From assembly GCA_963924555.1 (NCBI GenBank), contig OZ004582.1, forward strand, positions 124,001 to 188,000: a stretch of DNA of 64,000 bases, in the 5' to 3' direction. Numbering within the stretch: the first letter of the stretch is position 1; every line of letters starts with the position of its first letter. Positions 1 to 10,590 of this stretch are shown here, piece by piece. Position numbers and translations under genes: made by a program. A model generated the notes under the pieces. The model had not been told where the DNA came from. It did not search any database and saw only the letters and a program-made list of their open reading frames with translations. The stretch comes from Crambe crambe (lineage: Eukaryota; Porifera; Demospongiae; Poecilosclerida; Crambeidae).

Positions 1-1041
1 TCACCAATTGTCCTCCCAGAATCCATGGGGGTCACCAATTGTCCTCTCAGGATCCATGGGGGCCACCAATTGTCCTCCAAGAATCCATGGGGGCCACCAA
101 TTGTCCTCCAAGAAGGAGCTGAAATTTCAAAGTCCCAGAATATCCAGGAAGGATCAATATGAAACCATGAAGGATATTCACTGAGATGTGCAAGCCAGGA
201 GGGAAAGGTAAGGTCATAGCTAGGAGGGATGAGGGGGGTCACCAATTGTCCTCTCAGGATCCATGGGGGCCACCAATTGTCCTCCAAGAATCCATGGGGG
301 CCACCAATTGTCCTCCAAGAAGGAGCTGAAATTTCAAAGTCCCAGAATATCCAGGAAGGATCGAATACGAAACCATGAAGGATATTCACTGAGATGTGCA
401 AGCCAGGAGGGAAAGGTAAGGTCATAGCTAGGAGGGATGATATATCTGGCCCATGGGGGGTCACCAATTGTCCTCCCAGAATCCATGGGGGTCACCAATT
501 GTCCTCTCAGGATCCATGGGGGCCACCAATTGTCCTCCAAGAATCCATGGGGGCCACCAATTGTCCTCCAAGAAGGAGCTGAAATTTCAAAGTCCCAGAA
601 TATCCAGGAAGGATCGAATATGAAACCATGAAGGATATTCACTGAGATGTGCAAGCCAGGAGGGAAAGGTAAGGTCATAGCTAGGAGGGATGATGGGGGT
701 CACCAATTGTCCTCTCAGGATCCATGGGGGCCACCAATTGTCCTCCAAGAATCCATGGGGGCCACCAATTGTCCTCCAAGAAGGAGCTGAAATTTCAAAG
801 TCCCAGAATATCCAGGAAGGATCGAATACGAAACCATGAAGGATATCCACTGAGATGTGCAAGGTAAGGTCATAGCTAGGAGGGATGATATATCTGGCCC
901 ATGGGGGTCACCAATTGTCCTCTCAGAATCCATGGGGGCCACCAATTGTCCTCCTAGAAGTATCTGAAATTTCAAGGTCCCAGAATATCCAGGAAGGATC
1001 CATGAAGGATATTCACCGAGACGTGCAAGCCGGGAGGGAAA
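1..1041. repeat. Higher-order minisatellite built on a 31-bp subunit
   Basis: A ~31-bp subunit with the core CACCAATTGTCCTC and CCATGGGGG is repeated two to four times. It is followed by a ~95-bp spacer (GAGCTGAAATTTCAAAG, then ATATCCAGGAAGGATC). The whole unit repeats about every 207 or 253 bp, the difference being the number of 31-bp subunits. The last copy (from about 900) is diverged. Open frames here are by-products of the repeat. Confidence 0.9.
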
Positions 1042-1330
1042 GATAAAAAAGAGACGACTCTATTCCGAAGAAGAATACTCAATCCTAAAGAGATATTTCG
1101 ACTAATCAATCATTCTCACAAAAAACAGTTCTAATGTAATCAATCATTCTCACAATTTCTTTATATTTCAAATCAAGTCTCACAATTCAATTATAAAAAA
1201 TTTTTCCTCTCGATTAGGACTAGAAATTTAGATACTTTTGGCTGGACATCCCTCCTAGCTATACACTTGCTGGTGGTTGAGGGGTGGAGTTTGATGTGCT
1301 TTGGGAAGGCGTGGCCACAACTTCTTGTGC
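1042..1330. repeat. Rearranged fragment of the element at 2697-3235
   Basis: Bases 1046-1103 match the reverse complement of about 3000-3064, and 1105-1268 match the reverse complement of about 2697-2830. Bases 1275-1325 (GTGCTTTGGGAAGGCGTGG) instead match 3070-3115 directly. The same short element is therefore present in scrambled, partly inverted order. No intact gene is seen. Confidence 0.7.
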
Positions 1331-1500
1331 ATTACCATGACTTGAGGGACTTTTGTAATCTCTATCAGGCCTTTAGGGACTTTGCATGGACTTGAGGGAC
1401 TTAAGTGTACTTGGTAATACTTCCAAATGTAGGAATAGACTTGAGGGACATCTACTGTGCATTACCATGACTTGAGGGACTTCATAAATACTTAACTAAC
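1331..1500. repeat. CTTGAGGGAC cassette
   Basis: The keyword CTTGAGGGAC recurs every 25-40 bp. It lies between phrases such as CATTACCATGA and AATAGACTTGAGGGACATC. The same cassette occurs at 3290-3530 and inside both 2.53-kb modules (about 6660-7080 and 9180-9600). Confidence 0.8.
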
Positions 1501-2376
1501 CTCATGGATACTTTACCTCAACCCCTGTTAACGAAACAAAACCTCATGGCTATTTTACCTCTGAAAACCTCAACCCAGGTTAACAAGACATAACCTCATG
1601 GCTATTTTACCTCTGGAAACCTCAACCCAGGTTAACGTTGGATAACCTCATGGCTATTTTACCTCAACCCAGGTTAACAAGACATAACCTCATGGCTATT
1701 TTACCTCTGGAAACCTCAACCCAGGTTAACGTTGGATAACCTCATGGCTATTTTACCTCAACCCAGGTTAACAAGACATAACCTCATGGCTATTTTACCT
1801 CTGGAAACCTCAACCCAGGTTAACGTTGGATAACCTCATGGCTATTTTACCTCTGGAAACCTCAACCCAGGTTAACAAGACATAACCTCATGGCTATTTT
1901 ACCTCTGGAAACCTCAACCCAGGTTAACATTGGATAACCTCATGGCTATTTTACCTCTGGAAACCTCAACCCAGATTAACAAGACATAACCTCATGGCTA
2001 TTTTACCTCTGGAAACCTCAACCCAGATTAACAAGACATAACCTCATGGCTATTTTACCTCTGGAAACTTCAACCCAGGTTAACAAGACATAACCTCATG
2101 GCTATTTTACCTCTGGAAACCTCAACCCAGATTAACAAGACATAACCTCATGGCTATTTTACCTCTGGAAACCTCAACCCAGGTTAACGTTGGATAACCT
2201 CATGGCTATTTTACCTCTGGAAACCTCAACCCAGGTTAACAAGACATAACCTCATGGCTATTTTACCTCTGGAAACCTCAACCCAAGTTAACGATGGATA
2301 ACTTCATGGCTATTTTACCTCTGGAAACCTCAACCCAGGTTAACAAGACATAACCTCATGGCTATTTTACCTCTGG
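1501..2376. repeat. 52-bp minisatellite
   Basis: About 17 tandem copies of a 52-bp unit start AACCTCATGGCTATTTTACC and end in CAGGTTAAC plus AAGACAT or GTTGGAT. A few units lack the 10-bp TCTGGAAACC segment and are 42 bp long. The array stops abruptly at 2376, where the 31-bp minisatellite resumes. Confidence 0.92.
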
Positions 2377-2700
2377 ATCCTCCAAGAAGGAGCTGAAATT
2401 TCAAAGTCCCAGAATATCCAGGAAGGATCGAATACGAAACCATGAAGGATATTCACTGAGATGTGCAAGCCAGGAGGGAAAGGTAAGGTCATAGCTAGGA
2501 GGGATGATATATCTGGCTCATGGGGGTCACCAATTGTCCTCCCAGAATCCATGGGGGTCACCAATTGTCCTCTCAGAATCCATGGGGGCCACCAATTGTC
2601 CTCCTAGAAGTATCTGAAATTTCAAAGTCCCAGAATATCCAGGAAGGATCCATGAAGGATATTCACCGAGACGTGCAAGCCGGGAGGGAAAGATAAGTGT
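2377..2700. repeat. Second block of the 31-bp minisatellite
   Basis: Same subunit and spacer as at 1-1041, about one and a half higher-order units. It joins directly to the end of the 52-bp array. Confidence 0.88.
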
Positions 2701-2837
2701 ATAGCTAGGAGGGATGTCCAGCAAAAAGTATCTAAATTTCTAGAGGAAAAATTTGAATTGTGAGACTTGATTAGAAATAGAAAGAAATTGTGAGAATGAT
2801 TGATTACATTAGTACTGTTTTTTGTGAGAATGATTGA

Positions 2838-3227
2838 TTACATTTTAAATAAAAAGAACTGTTGGTTTGCTGTCACTTGCTCTGCTTTATCATGTTTTTG
2901 ATCTTGTCCTGTGTCCTTCCCCTCAAACTGCATATCTCTCTGGTACTCTCTAAGGAAATCTGCACACTCAGAAAGTTTTGCCACTTTAGACCTCTCTCCG
3001 CCAATGTCGAAATATCTCTTTAGGATTGAGTATTCTTCTTCGGAATAGAGTCGTCTCTTTTTTGCTGGGAGTGGAGTTTGATGTGCTTTGGGAAGGCGTG
3101 GCCACAACTTCTTGTATCTGAATGGTACAACGTGAGTTGAACTAGTGTGTGTGCAGACTGTAAATGACTTACGTTTCGACAGTCTTTTCAGTGTTGCCGG
3201 CCTGTTGGTAGGTTGACTGGTGGACAT
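2838..3227 (-). pseudogene. Short basic ORF, fragment of an unknown element protein
   Basis: An ATG-started frame of 129 codons. It has a Lys/Arg-rich centre (PAKKRRLYSEEEYSILKRYF) followed by a Cys/Leu segment (AKLSECADFLRE). The centre resembles the short helical Trp/Glu-rich tails of transposon proteins, but I do not recognise a family. The same coding stretch recurs, cut after about 20 residues, at 1046-1103 on the other strand. This points to a repeated element rather than a host gene. The C-terminus is low complexity and may be read-through. Not assignable to a function. Confidence 0.35.
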
Positions 3228-3235
3228 CTACTGAG

Positions 3236-3540
3236 TGTGTCATATGGCTGGCTACGGCGTGCACTTCCCCTTCAGCCTGCGCTACGGATGCATGGACTTG
3301 AGGGACTTAAGTGTACTTCGTAATACTTCAAAGTGTAGGAATAGACTTGAGGGACATCTACTGTGCATTACCATGACTTGAGGGACTTCCGTAATCTCTA
3401 TCTGGCCTTGAGGGACTTTGAATGTCTTTATCTATACTTGAGGGACTTAAGTGTACTTGGTAATACTTCAAAGTGTAGGAATAGACTTGAGGGACATCTA
3501 CTGTGCATTACCGTGACTTGAGGGACTTCATAAATACTTA
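3236..3540. repeat. CTTGAGGGAC cassette, second block
   Basis: Same phrases as 1331-1500, including GTGTACTTNGTAATACTTC and GGAATAGACTTGAGGGAC, in two consecutive ~150-bp units. Bases 3236-3290 are unassigned. Confidence 0.8.
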
Positions 3541-3975
3541 ACTAACCTCATGGATACTTTACCTCAACCCCTGTTAACGAAACAAAACCTCATGGCTATT
3601 TTACCTCTGGAAACCTCAACCCAGGTTAACGTTGGAAAACCTCATGGCTATTTTACCTCTGGAAACCTCAACCCAGGTTAACAAGACATAACCTCATGGC
3701 TATTTTACCTCTGGAAACCTCAACCCAGGTTAACAGGACATAACCTCATGGCTATTTTACCTCTGGAAACCTCAACCCAGGTTAACAGGACATAACCTCA
3801 TGGCTATTTTACCTCTGGAAACCTCAACCCAGGTTAACAGGACATAACCTCATGGCTATTTTACCTCTGGAAACCTCAACCCAGGTTAACAATACATAAC
3901 CTCATGGCTATTTTACCTCTGGGAACCTCAACCCAGGTTAAAGAAACCTAACCTCATGGATATTTTACCCCTAAA
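3541..3975. repeat. 52-bp minisatellite, second block
   Basis: About eight copies of the unit seen at 1501-2376, mostly with the AACAGGACAT junction variant. Followed by ~170 bp (3976-4148) of AT-rich sequence repeating ACTCAAGTATATGA and TAAGGG. Confidence 0.9.
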
Positions 3976-4148
3976 TCGAGATAAGATTTATCCATGAAGT
4001 TGAGGTTGACTTAAGGGTAAAATCCTCCAAGTATATGACCATAAGGGGAAAAAAGACTCAAATTTGCGAATTTGAGGGATAAAACACTCAAGTATATGAA
4101 TATAAGGGATCATATTATATATATGAGGGATGGTGAGGGATCCTTCTC

Positions 4149-4640
4149 CATGCCCCTAGCCCTAGCTAAGCCCTTTGACCATACAAACCTAGCCTCGGAG
4201 TCAAGAAATCCACACGAGTACATCCCATACACCTAGATGTTGTCACAACACTGTCAGAAAACGACCCCTGTACACCTAGAGGTCGTCACAAGACCACACC
4301 CTCTCTAGCTCTTCCCCTGGCCCTAGCTAAGCCCTTTGGCTATACAAACCTAGCCTTAAAGTCAAGAAATCAACACAAGTACATCACATACACCTAGATG
4401 TTGTCACAACACTGTGAGAAAACCACCCCTGCACACCTAGAAGCGGTCACAAGACCACACCCCCTCTAGTTCTTCCCCTGGCCCTAGCCAAGCCCTTTGG
4501 CCATACAAACCTAGCCTTGGAGTCAAGAAACCGACACAAATACATCCAGATGTTGTCATAACACTGTGAGAAAACCATCCCTATACACCTAGAAGTGGTC
4601 ACAAGACCACACCCACTCTAACTCTTCCCGTACAAACCTA
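4149..4640. repeat. ~160-bp tandem repeat, three copies
   Basis: Three successive copies (near 4149, 4310 and 4470) share GCCCTTTGNCCATACAAACC, ACACCTAGATGTTGTCA and GGTCGTCACAAGACCACACC. The first begins with CCCCTAGCCCTAGC, one of the CCCTAG tracts of this window. Confidence 0.88.
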
Positions 4641-5000
4641 GCCCTTGCTACCAACAAAGCCAAGATAACTGTCCAGCCCCAAACACTGGACACTATCACG
4701 GCTGTGTTCGGGTCTGGCCCCAAACACCAGACCAGAACCAAGCACCACACCCAATGAGACATCTCCGACATGGAGAACCACACCCACTGACTAAACACTA
4801 CAGACCCAACTGGCCCAATAAAAACTCCCATTCGTCTCCCTGCTACAAACAAAGCCGAGATAACTGTCCAGCCCCAAACACTGGACACTATCAAGGCTGT
4901 GTTCGGGTCTGGCCCCAAACACCAGACCAGAACCAAGCACCACACCCAATGAGACACCTCCGACACGGAGAACTACCAAACAGACACCCTCTGACAATCC
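4641..5000. repeat. ~195-bp tandem duplication
   Basis: AAGCCAAGATAACTGTCCAG recurs 195 bp downstream as AAGCCGAGATAACTG, together with GGTCTGGCCCCAAACACC and GAGACATCTCCGACATGG. Open frames on both strands across this segment are repeat by-products. Confidence 0.85.
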
Positions 5001-5148
5001 CTAACTACCACTTGCAGGATCCCACCTCAACAACAGAGAAAAAGACCCAACAGAGACAGAAAAGAAGCAAGTTCTCCTCCCAACACAAGACCGAGAAAAA
5101 GATCGTGAAGGCCACACCCACCAGACGGAGCCGAAGCAAAATGCCAAT

Positions 5149-5233
5149 ACGTCATTGCCAATACGTCATAGCCGACCAATCAGACTCACCAAACGTTGAC
5201 CAATCAGAACACTCATATAGCTAGGTATATAAG
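5149..5233 (+). promoter_or_regulatory. CRE-half-site / CCAAT / TATA promoter
   Basis: Two TACGTCA half-sites (ACGTCA at 5149 and 5163) are followed by two GACCAATCAG boxes (5174 and 5198) and a TATATAAG box (5226-5233). The order and spacing are those of an RNA polymerase II promoter. A start about 25-30 bp below the TATA box would fall at the hammerhead-like core (5262). I infer the promoter of a retroelement. No expression evidence exists in the sequence. Confidence 0.6.
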
Positions 5234-5261
5234 ACACACACGCCACGTGCTTTATTCATTT

Positions 5262-5302
5262 CACCCTGACGAAGACTAGATCCACTAGTTGAAACGTTGG
5301 TG
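5262..5302 (+). ncRNA. Hammerhead-ribozyme-like core (minimal type I)
   Basis: Stem I strands CACC (5262-5265) and GGTG (5299-5302) pair perfectly. The core CTGACGA (5266-5272) is followed by helix II, GACTAG (5274-5279) with CTAGTT (5285-5290), six pairs with one G-U around a 5-nt loop. GAAA follows (5291-5294). Helix III is the tiny self-complementary ACGT (5294-5297), and cleavage would fall after T5298. One extra A (5273) before helix II is unpaired. Such minimal stem III forms, thought to work as dimers, are known from Penelope-like elements and retrozymes. The position just below a TATA box fits. Confidence 0.5.
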
Positions 5303-5458
5303 TTTCTTTTTTCCAAAAAAAAGATTTTTTACCTGCTATATCTCTCTACTCTATTTACTACCGGCTATCGAACTGTGGCAGAGACCACTCTGCTTTGTTT
5401 TACCAGACGCAGAACTTCATTCACCAGAACTTTCCTACCACCAGACGTACCAAGAACA

Positions 5459-5563
5459 ATGGCAACAAGAACAGCCAAAAAGAACTACCCAAAGAAGAAC
5501 ACAGGCGTGGGTTCGCTCAACACAAAACTTGATGCACTAGCCCATGCCCTAGGAAAAATTTAG
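5459..5563 (+). pseudogene. Truncated basic N-terminus behind the promoter
   Basis: The ATG in the context AACAATGG opens a 34-codon frame rich in Lys/Arg (MATRTAKKNYPKKN). It lies about 160 bp downstream of the hammerhead-like core. From 5537, about 27 codons in, the sequence becomes the 2.53-kb module, so the last codons are foreign. I read it as the start of a retroelement ORF cut off by the junction. The family cannot be named from so little protein. Confidence 0.35.
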
Positions 5564-8068
5564 ACGGGGTTTCACACAGGAAGTACTACTGCGCATGCCC
5601 GACCGGATGGGGGTGTGTCCTTTCCGTGGCCGCGCGGCAGCCCCGGGCTACCGCAAAATTGAAATTTGTCTAATAACGGAAGGAAGTGGTACGGGGACGT
5701 CACGGAAGTGCGCTAATTTCGTATGGCAGTGAGCCCCACAGGCGGCTCCTTTTTTGTGGAATTGGGACCTTCTAAATTTTTGTGTCCTAAAGCTGTAGAT
5801 GTGGTTTTTTCCTGCTAATTTCGTGGCTATCACCAGCCCACGCTTTCTACGCCATTTTTAAGTCAAAAAAAAGCTATTGTTTCAGTAAATTTTGTTTTTT
5901 GGACAGGTTTTTCAGGGCATTGTGGCCATTTTTGTGTCCCTTTTGTCGTTACGTTAACTTGAATGGATCTTTGTGAAGAACTGAGAGACTCTAGGAATGT
6001 TTAGGCTGTGTATGCGCTCTTTTGGTTGTTATTTTGAGGAATTTTGTGTCCTTTATAATTCTCCCTCGATACTGCATTTTATGGCCTCTTGTAGCAGATG
6101 ACTCTTTGTGGCCTTTTTGTGTCCCTTTCATTGTACCACTGTAGAGAAGCAATATTTATGATAAAATGAGACTGTTTGAAAATCTAGGCTGTGTGAGTGA
6201 TTTTTTGCAAATGAACTTTTTGTGTCCCTTCCTGGATACTGCATTTTATGGCCTTTTGTAGCAGATGACTCTTTGTGGCCTTTTTGTGTCACTTTTATTG
6301 TACCACTGTAGATAAGCAATATTTATGATCAAATGAGACTCTAGACTGTGTGAGTGATTTTTTGCAGATGAACTTTTTGTGTCCCTTCCTGGATACTGCA
6401 TTTTATGGCCTTTTGTAGCAGATGACTCTTTGTGGCCTTTTTGTGTCCCTTTTATTGTACCACTGTAGATAAGCAATATTTATGATCAAATGAGACTCTT
6501 TGAAAGTCTAGGCTGTGTGAGTGATTTTTTGCAGATGAACTTTTTGTGTCCCTTCCTCGATACCACATTTTTAGGCTTTTTGTAGCAGATGACTCTTTGT
6601 GGCCTTTGTATCACTGTAGATAAGCAATTATTTATGATCAAATGAGACTCTTTGAAAGCATTACCATGACTTGAGAGACTTCCGTAGTCTCTATCAGGCA
6701 TTGAGCATGTCTTTATCTGGATTTGGGGGACTTACGTGTACTTGGATAGACTTGAGGGACATGGACTGTGCATTACCATGACTTGAGAGACTCTATCAGG
6801 CCTTGAGGGACTTTGTATGTCTTTATCTGGACTTGGGGGAATTACGTGTACTCAGTAATACTTCTAAATATCGGAATAGACTTGAGGGACATCTACTGTG
6901 CATTACCATGAGGGACTTCCGTAGTCTCTATCAGGCCTTGAGGGACTTTGCATGTCTTTATCTAGACTTAGGGGGACTTACGTGTACTTGGTAATACCTC
7001 TAAATATCGGAATAGACTTGAGGGACGTGGACTTTGCATTACCACATCCGTAGTCTCTATCAGGCCTTGAGGGACTTTGCATGTCTTTACAATGGAGTAT
7101 TATAATCAAGGAGTTCATTTCGAGAGGACCGTTGGCATAGTAGTAGTTCCTGTTCACAAGTAGTAGGAAGACACACTTTATATTGGAAATCCTGAGACAA
7201 ATACCCAATACAAGATGTAAATTTGAAAAAAGGGGGGTTTTGTGTCCCAAATTTTCATATTCGTGAAATAGACTTGAAGTACATCTATTACACCGAAGAT
7301 ATACCACAAGGAGGATTATACTATTCATTGATGTAGTGCAGATATGTACAGAGGAAATGGGACGCTTGTGTCCAACTTGTGATGAATATAGAAATAATAT
7401 TTTTTTCAATGAAATAGAGTACTAGATAAAGCAATTGATAGTTAACAGAATGATGATACGTGAATAAATGTAGTGGACACTTGTGTCCTCCAATCCCTTA
7501 TTGTTCGTCTTTATCTATATGCAAACAAATAAATATGGTAAGAAAAATAGATCATAAGGAACAAGAAATAAAATAGAGACACCTTATAGGAAATTTAAAA
7601 TAAATTTTATTGGAGTATATAATTGAGATGCTCATTTTGAAAGGACGATTGGCATAGTAGACCATACTTTGAGATATATTAGTTCCTGTGAACAAGTAAT
7701 AGAAAGAATACCCTTCATAATGAAGTAGTATTTGAAATTTTAAGACCATTTCTTCCTTGAGAAAGAAGTACTCAAAGTTTAAGCTCGATAACTCTTAACT
7801 GGGGCACATTAGAGATGAAAGGACACAGAAAAGGGACAGAGATTTAAAAAGGACACCATGTAGATTGAAGGCCACAAAGGAGAGGTTGAAGGACGCATCT
7901 TTATTATTTTTTCAAAAAGGGGTTACTAAATTCCTCGAAAATGAAGGACACAGTGACTTCCAAAATTGGACACAGAGGTTTTAAAGAGACACAATGTCAA
8001 TCTCATGGACACAAAATGACCCTAAATGGACACAAAAAGGGACACTTTCTAGGGCCCTAGCCCTAGCC
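5537..8068. repeat. 2.53-kb tandem module, copy 1
   Basis: The unit starts CTAGCCCATGCCCTAGG and ends in a CCCTAG tract. It repeats immediately at 8069 with period 2532 and very few differences. Inside are a GC-rich head (5560-5660) and three to four copies of a ~155-170-bp subrepeat (about 6060-6650, landmark TACTGCATTTTATGGCC). The CTTGAGGGAC cassette (6660-7080) and an AT-rich part (7080-7800) follow. TTTTTGTGTCC phrases lie throughout the left part, and GGACACA phrases appear after 7815. No credible gene is seen: the longest frames (for example minus strand 6978-7409) match no family I know. Confidence 0.92.
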
Positions 8069-8076
8069 CTAGCCCA
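8051..8076. repeat. CCCTAG tract at a module junction
   Basis: GGGCCCTAGCCCTAGCCCTA runs into the next module. Similar short tracts lie at 4151, 10577-10590, 17833-17853, 45641-45652 and, in reverse complement, 58190-58214. Nearly all sit at boundaries between unrelated repeat blocks. Confidence 0.8.
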
Positions 8077-10590
8077 TGCCCTAGGAAAAATTTAGACGGG
8101 GTTTCACACAGGAAGTACTACTGCGCATGCCCGACCGGATGGGGGTGTGTCCTTTCCGTGGCCGCGCGGCAGCCCCGGGCTACCGCAAAATTGAAATTTG
8201 TCTAATAACGGAAGGAAGTGGTACGGGGACGTCACGGAAGTGCGCTAATTTCGTATGGCAGTGAGCCCCACAGGCGGCTCCTTTTTTGTGGAATTGGGAC
8301 CTTCTAAATTTTTGTGTCCTAAAGCTGTAGATGTGGTTTTTTCCTGCTAATTTCGTGGCTATCACCAGCCCACGCTTTCTACGCCATTTTTAAGTCAAAA
8401 AAAGCTATTTTTTCAGTAAATTTTGTTTTTTGGACAGGTTTTTCAGGGCATTGTGGCCATTTTTGTGTCCCTTTTGTCGTTACGTTAACTTGAATGGATC
8501 TTTGTGAAGAACTGAGAGACTCTAGGAATGTTTAGGCTGTGTATGCGCTCTTTTGGTTGTTATTTTGAGGAATTTTGTGTCCTTTATAATTATCCCTCGA
8601 TACTGCATTTTATGGCCTCTTGTAGCAGATGACTCTTTGTGGCCTTTTTGTGTCCCTTTCATTGTACCACTGTAGAGAAGCAATATTTATGATAAAATGA
8701 GACTGTTTGAAAATCTAGGCTGTGTGAGTGATTTTTTGCAAATGAACTTTTTGTGTCCCTTCCTGGATACTGCATTTTATGGCCTTTTGTAGCAGATGAC
8801 TCTTTGTGGCCTTTTTGTGTCACTTTTATTGTACCACTGTAGATAAGCAATATTTATGATCAAATGAGACTCTAGACTGTGTGAGTGATTTTTTGCAGAT
8901 GAACTTTTTGTGTCCCTTCCTGGATACTGCATTTTATGGCCTTTTGTAGCAGATGACTCTTTGTGGCCTTTTTGTGTCCCTTTTATTGTACCACTGTAGA
9001 TAAGCAATATTTATGATCAAATGAGACTCTTTGAAAGTCTAGGCTGTGTGAGTGATTTTTTGCAGATGAACTTTTTGTGTCCCTTCCTCGATACCACATT
9101 TTTAGGCTTTTGATGACTCTTTGTGGCCTTTGTATCACTGTAGATAAGCAATTATTTATGATCAAATGAGACTCTTTGAAAGCATTACCATGACTTGAGA
9201 GACTTCCGTAGTCTCTATCAGGCATTGAGCATGTCTTTATCTGGATTTGGGGGACTTACGTGTACTTGGATAGATTTGAGGGACATGGACTGTGCATTAC
9301 CATGACTTGAGAGACTCTATCAGGCCTTGAGGGACTTTGTATGTCTTTATCTGGACTTGGGGGAATTACGTGTACTCAGTAATACTTCTAAATATCGGAA
9401 TAGACTTGAGGGACATCTACTGTGCATTACCATGAGGGACTTCCGTAGTCTCTATCAGGCCTTGAGGGACTTTGCATGTCTTTATCTGGACTTGGGGGAC
9501 TTACGTGTACTTGGTAATACCTCTAAATATCGGAATAGACTTGAGGGACGTGGACTTTGCATTACCACATCCGTAGTCTCTATCAGGCCTTGAGGGACTT
9601 TGCATGTCTTTACAATGGAGTATTATAATCAAGGAGTTCATTTCGAGAGGACCGTTGGCATAGTAGTAGTTCCTGTTCACAAGTAGTAGGAAGACACACT
9701 TTATATTGGAAATCTTGAGACAAATACCCAATACAAGATGTAAATTTGAAAAAAGGGGGGTTTTGTGTCCCAAATTTTCATATTCGTGAAATAGACTTGA
9801 AGTACATCTATTACACCGAAGATATACCACAAGGAGGATTATACTATTCATTGATGTAGTGCAGATATGTACAGAGGAAATGGGACGCTTGTGTCCAACT
9901 TGTGATGAATATAGAAATAATATTTTTTTCAATGAAATAGAGTACTAGATAAAGCAATTGATAGTTAACAGAATGATGATACGTGAATAAATGTAGTGGA
10001 CACTTGTGTCCTCCAATCCTTTATTGTTCGTCTTTATCTATATGCAAACAAATAAATATGGTAAGAAAAATAGATCATAAGGAACAAGAAATAAAATAGA
10101 GACACCTTATAGGAACTTTAAAATAAATTTTATTGGAGTATATAATTGAGGTGCTCATTTTGAGAGGACGATTGGCATAGTAGACCATACTTTGAGATAT
10201 ATTAGTTCCTGTGAACAAGTAATAGAAAGAATACCCTTCATAATGAAGTAGTATTTGAAATTTTAAGACCATTTCTTCCTTGAGAAAGAAGTACTCAAAG
10301 TTTAAGCTCGATAACTCTTAACTGGGGCACATTAGAGATGAAAGGACACAGAAAAGGGACAGAGATTTAAAAAGGACACCATGTAGATTGAAGGCCACAA
10401 AGGAGAGGTTGAAGGACGCATCTTTATTATTTTTTCAAAAAGGGGTTACTAAATTCCTCGAAAATGAAGGACACAGTGACTTCCAAAATTGGACACAGAG
10501 GTTTTAAAGAGACACAATGTCAATCTCATGGACACAAAATGACCCTAAATGGACACAAAAAGGGACACTTTCTAGGGCCCTAGCCCTAGC
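8069..10590. repeat. 2.53-kb tandem module, copy 2
   Basis: A near-identical copy of 5537-8068. Differences include a short deletion in the fourth subrepeat (near 9108), single-base changes such as 9717 and 10018, and a few lost bases that shorten the unit by about 10 bp. It ends in CCCTAGCCCTAGC, after which unrelated AACCT-rich sequence begins. Confidence 0.92.

Noticed and set aside
334-975. Long minus-strand frames of 86-114 codons
   Set aside because: They repeat with the 31-bp minisatellite, show the same phrases in several frames and have no non-repetitive part.
4589-5224. Overlapping frames on both strands (VWCLGP-type and Pro/His-rich)
   Set aside because: Both follow from the 195-bp tandem duplication. 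Frames on both strands repeat together.
6978-7409. 143-codon minus-strand frame, repeated at 9501-9932
   Set aside because: Conservation is only that of the 2.53-kb duplication. Composition is hydrophobic AT-rich read-through and no family is recognised.
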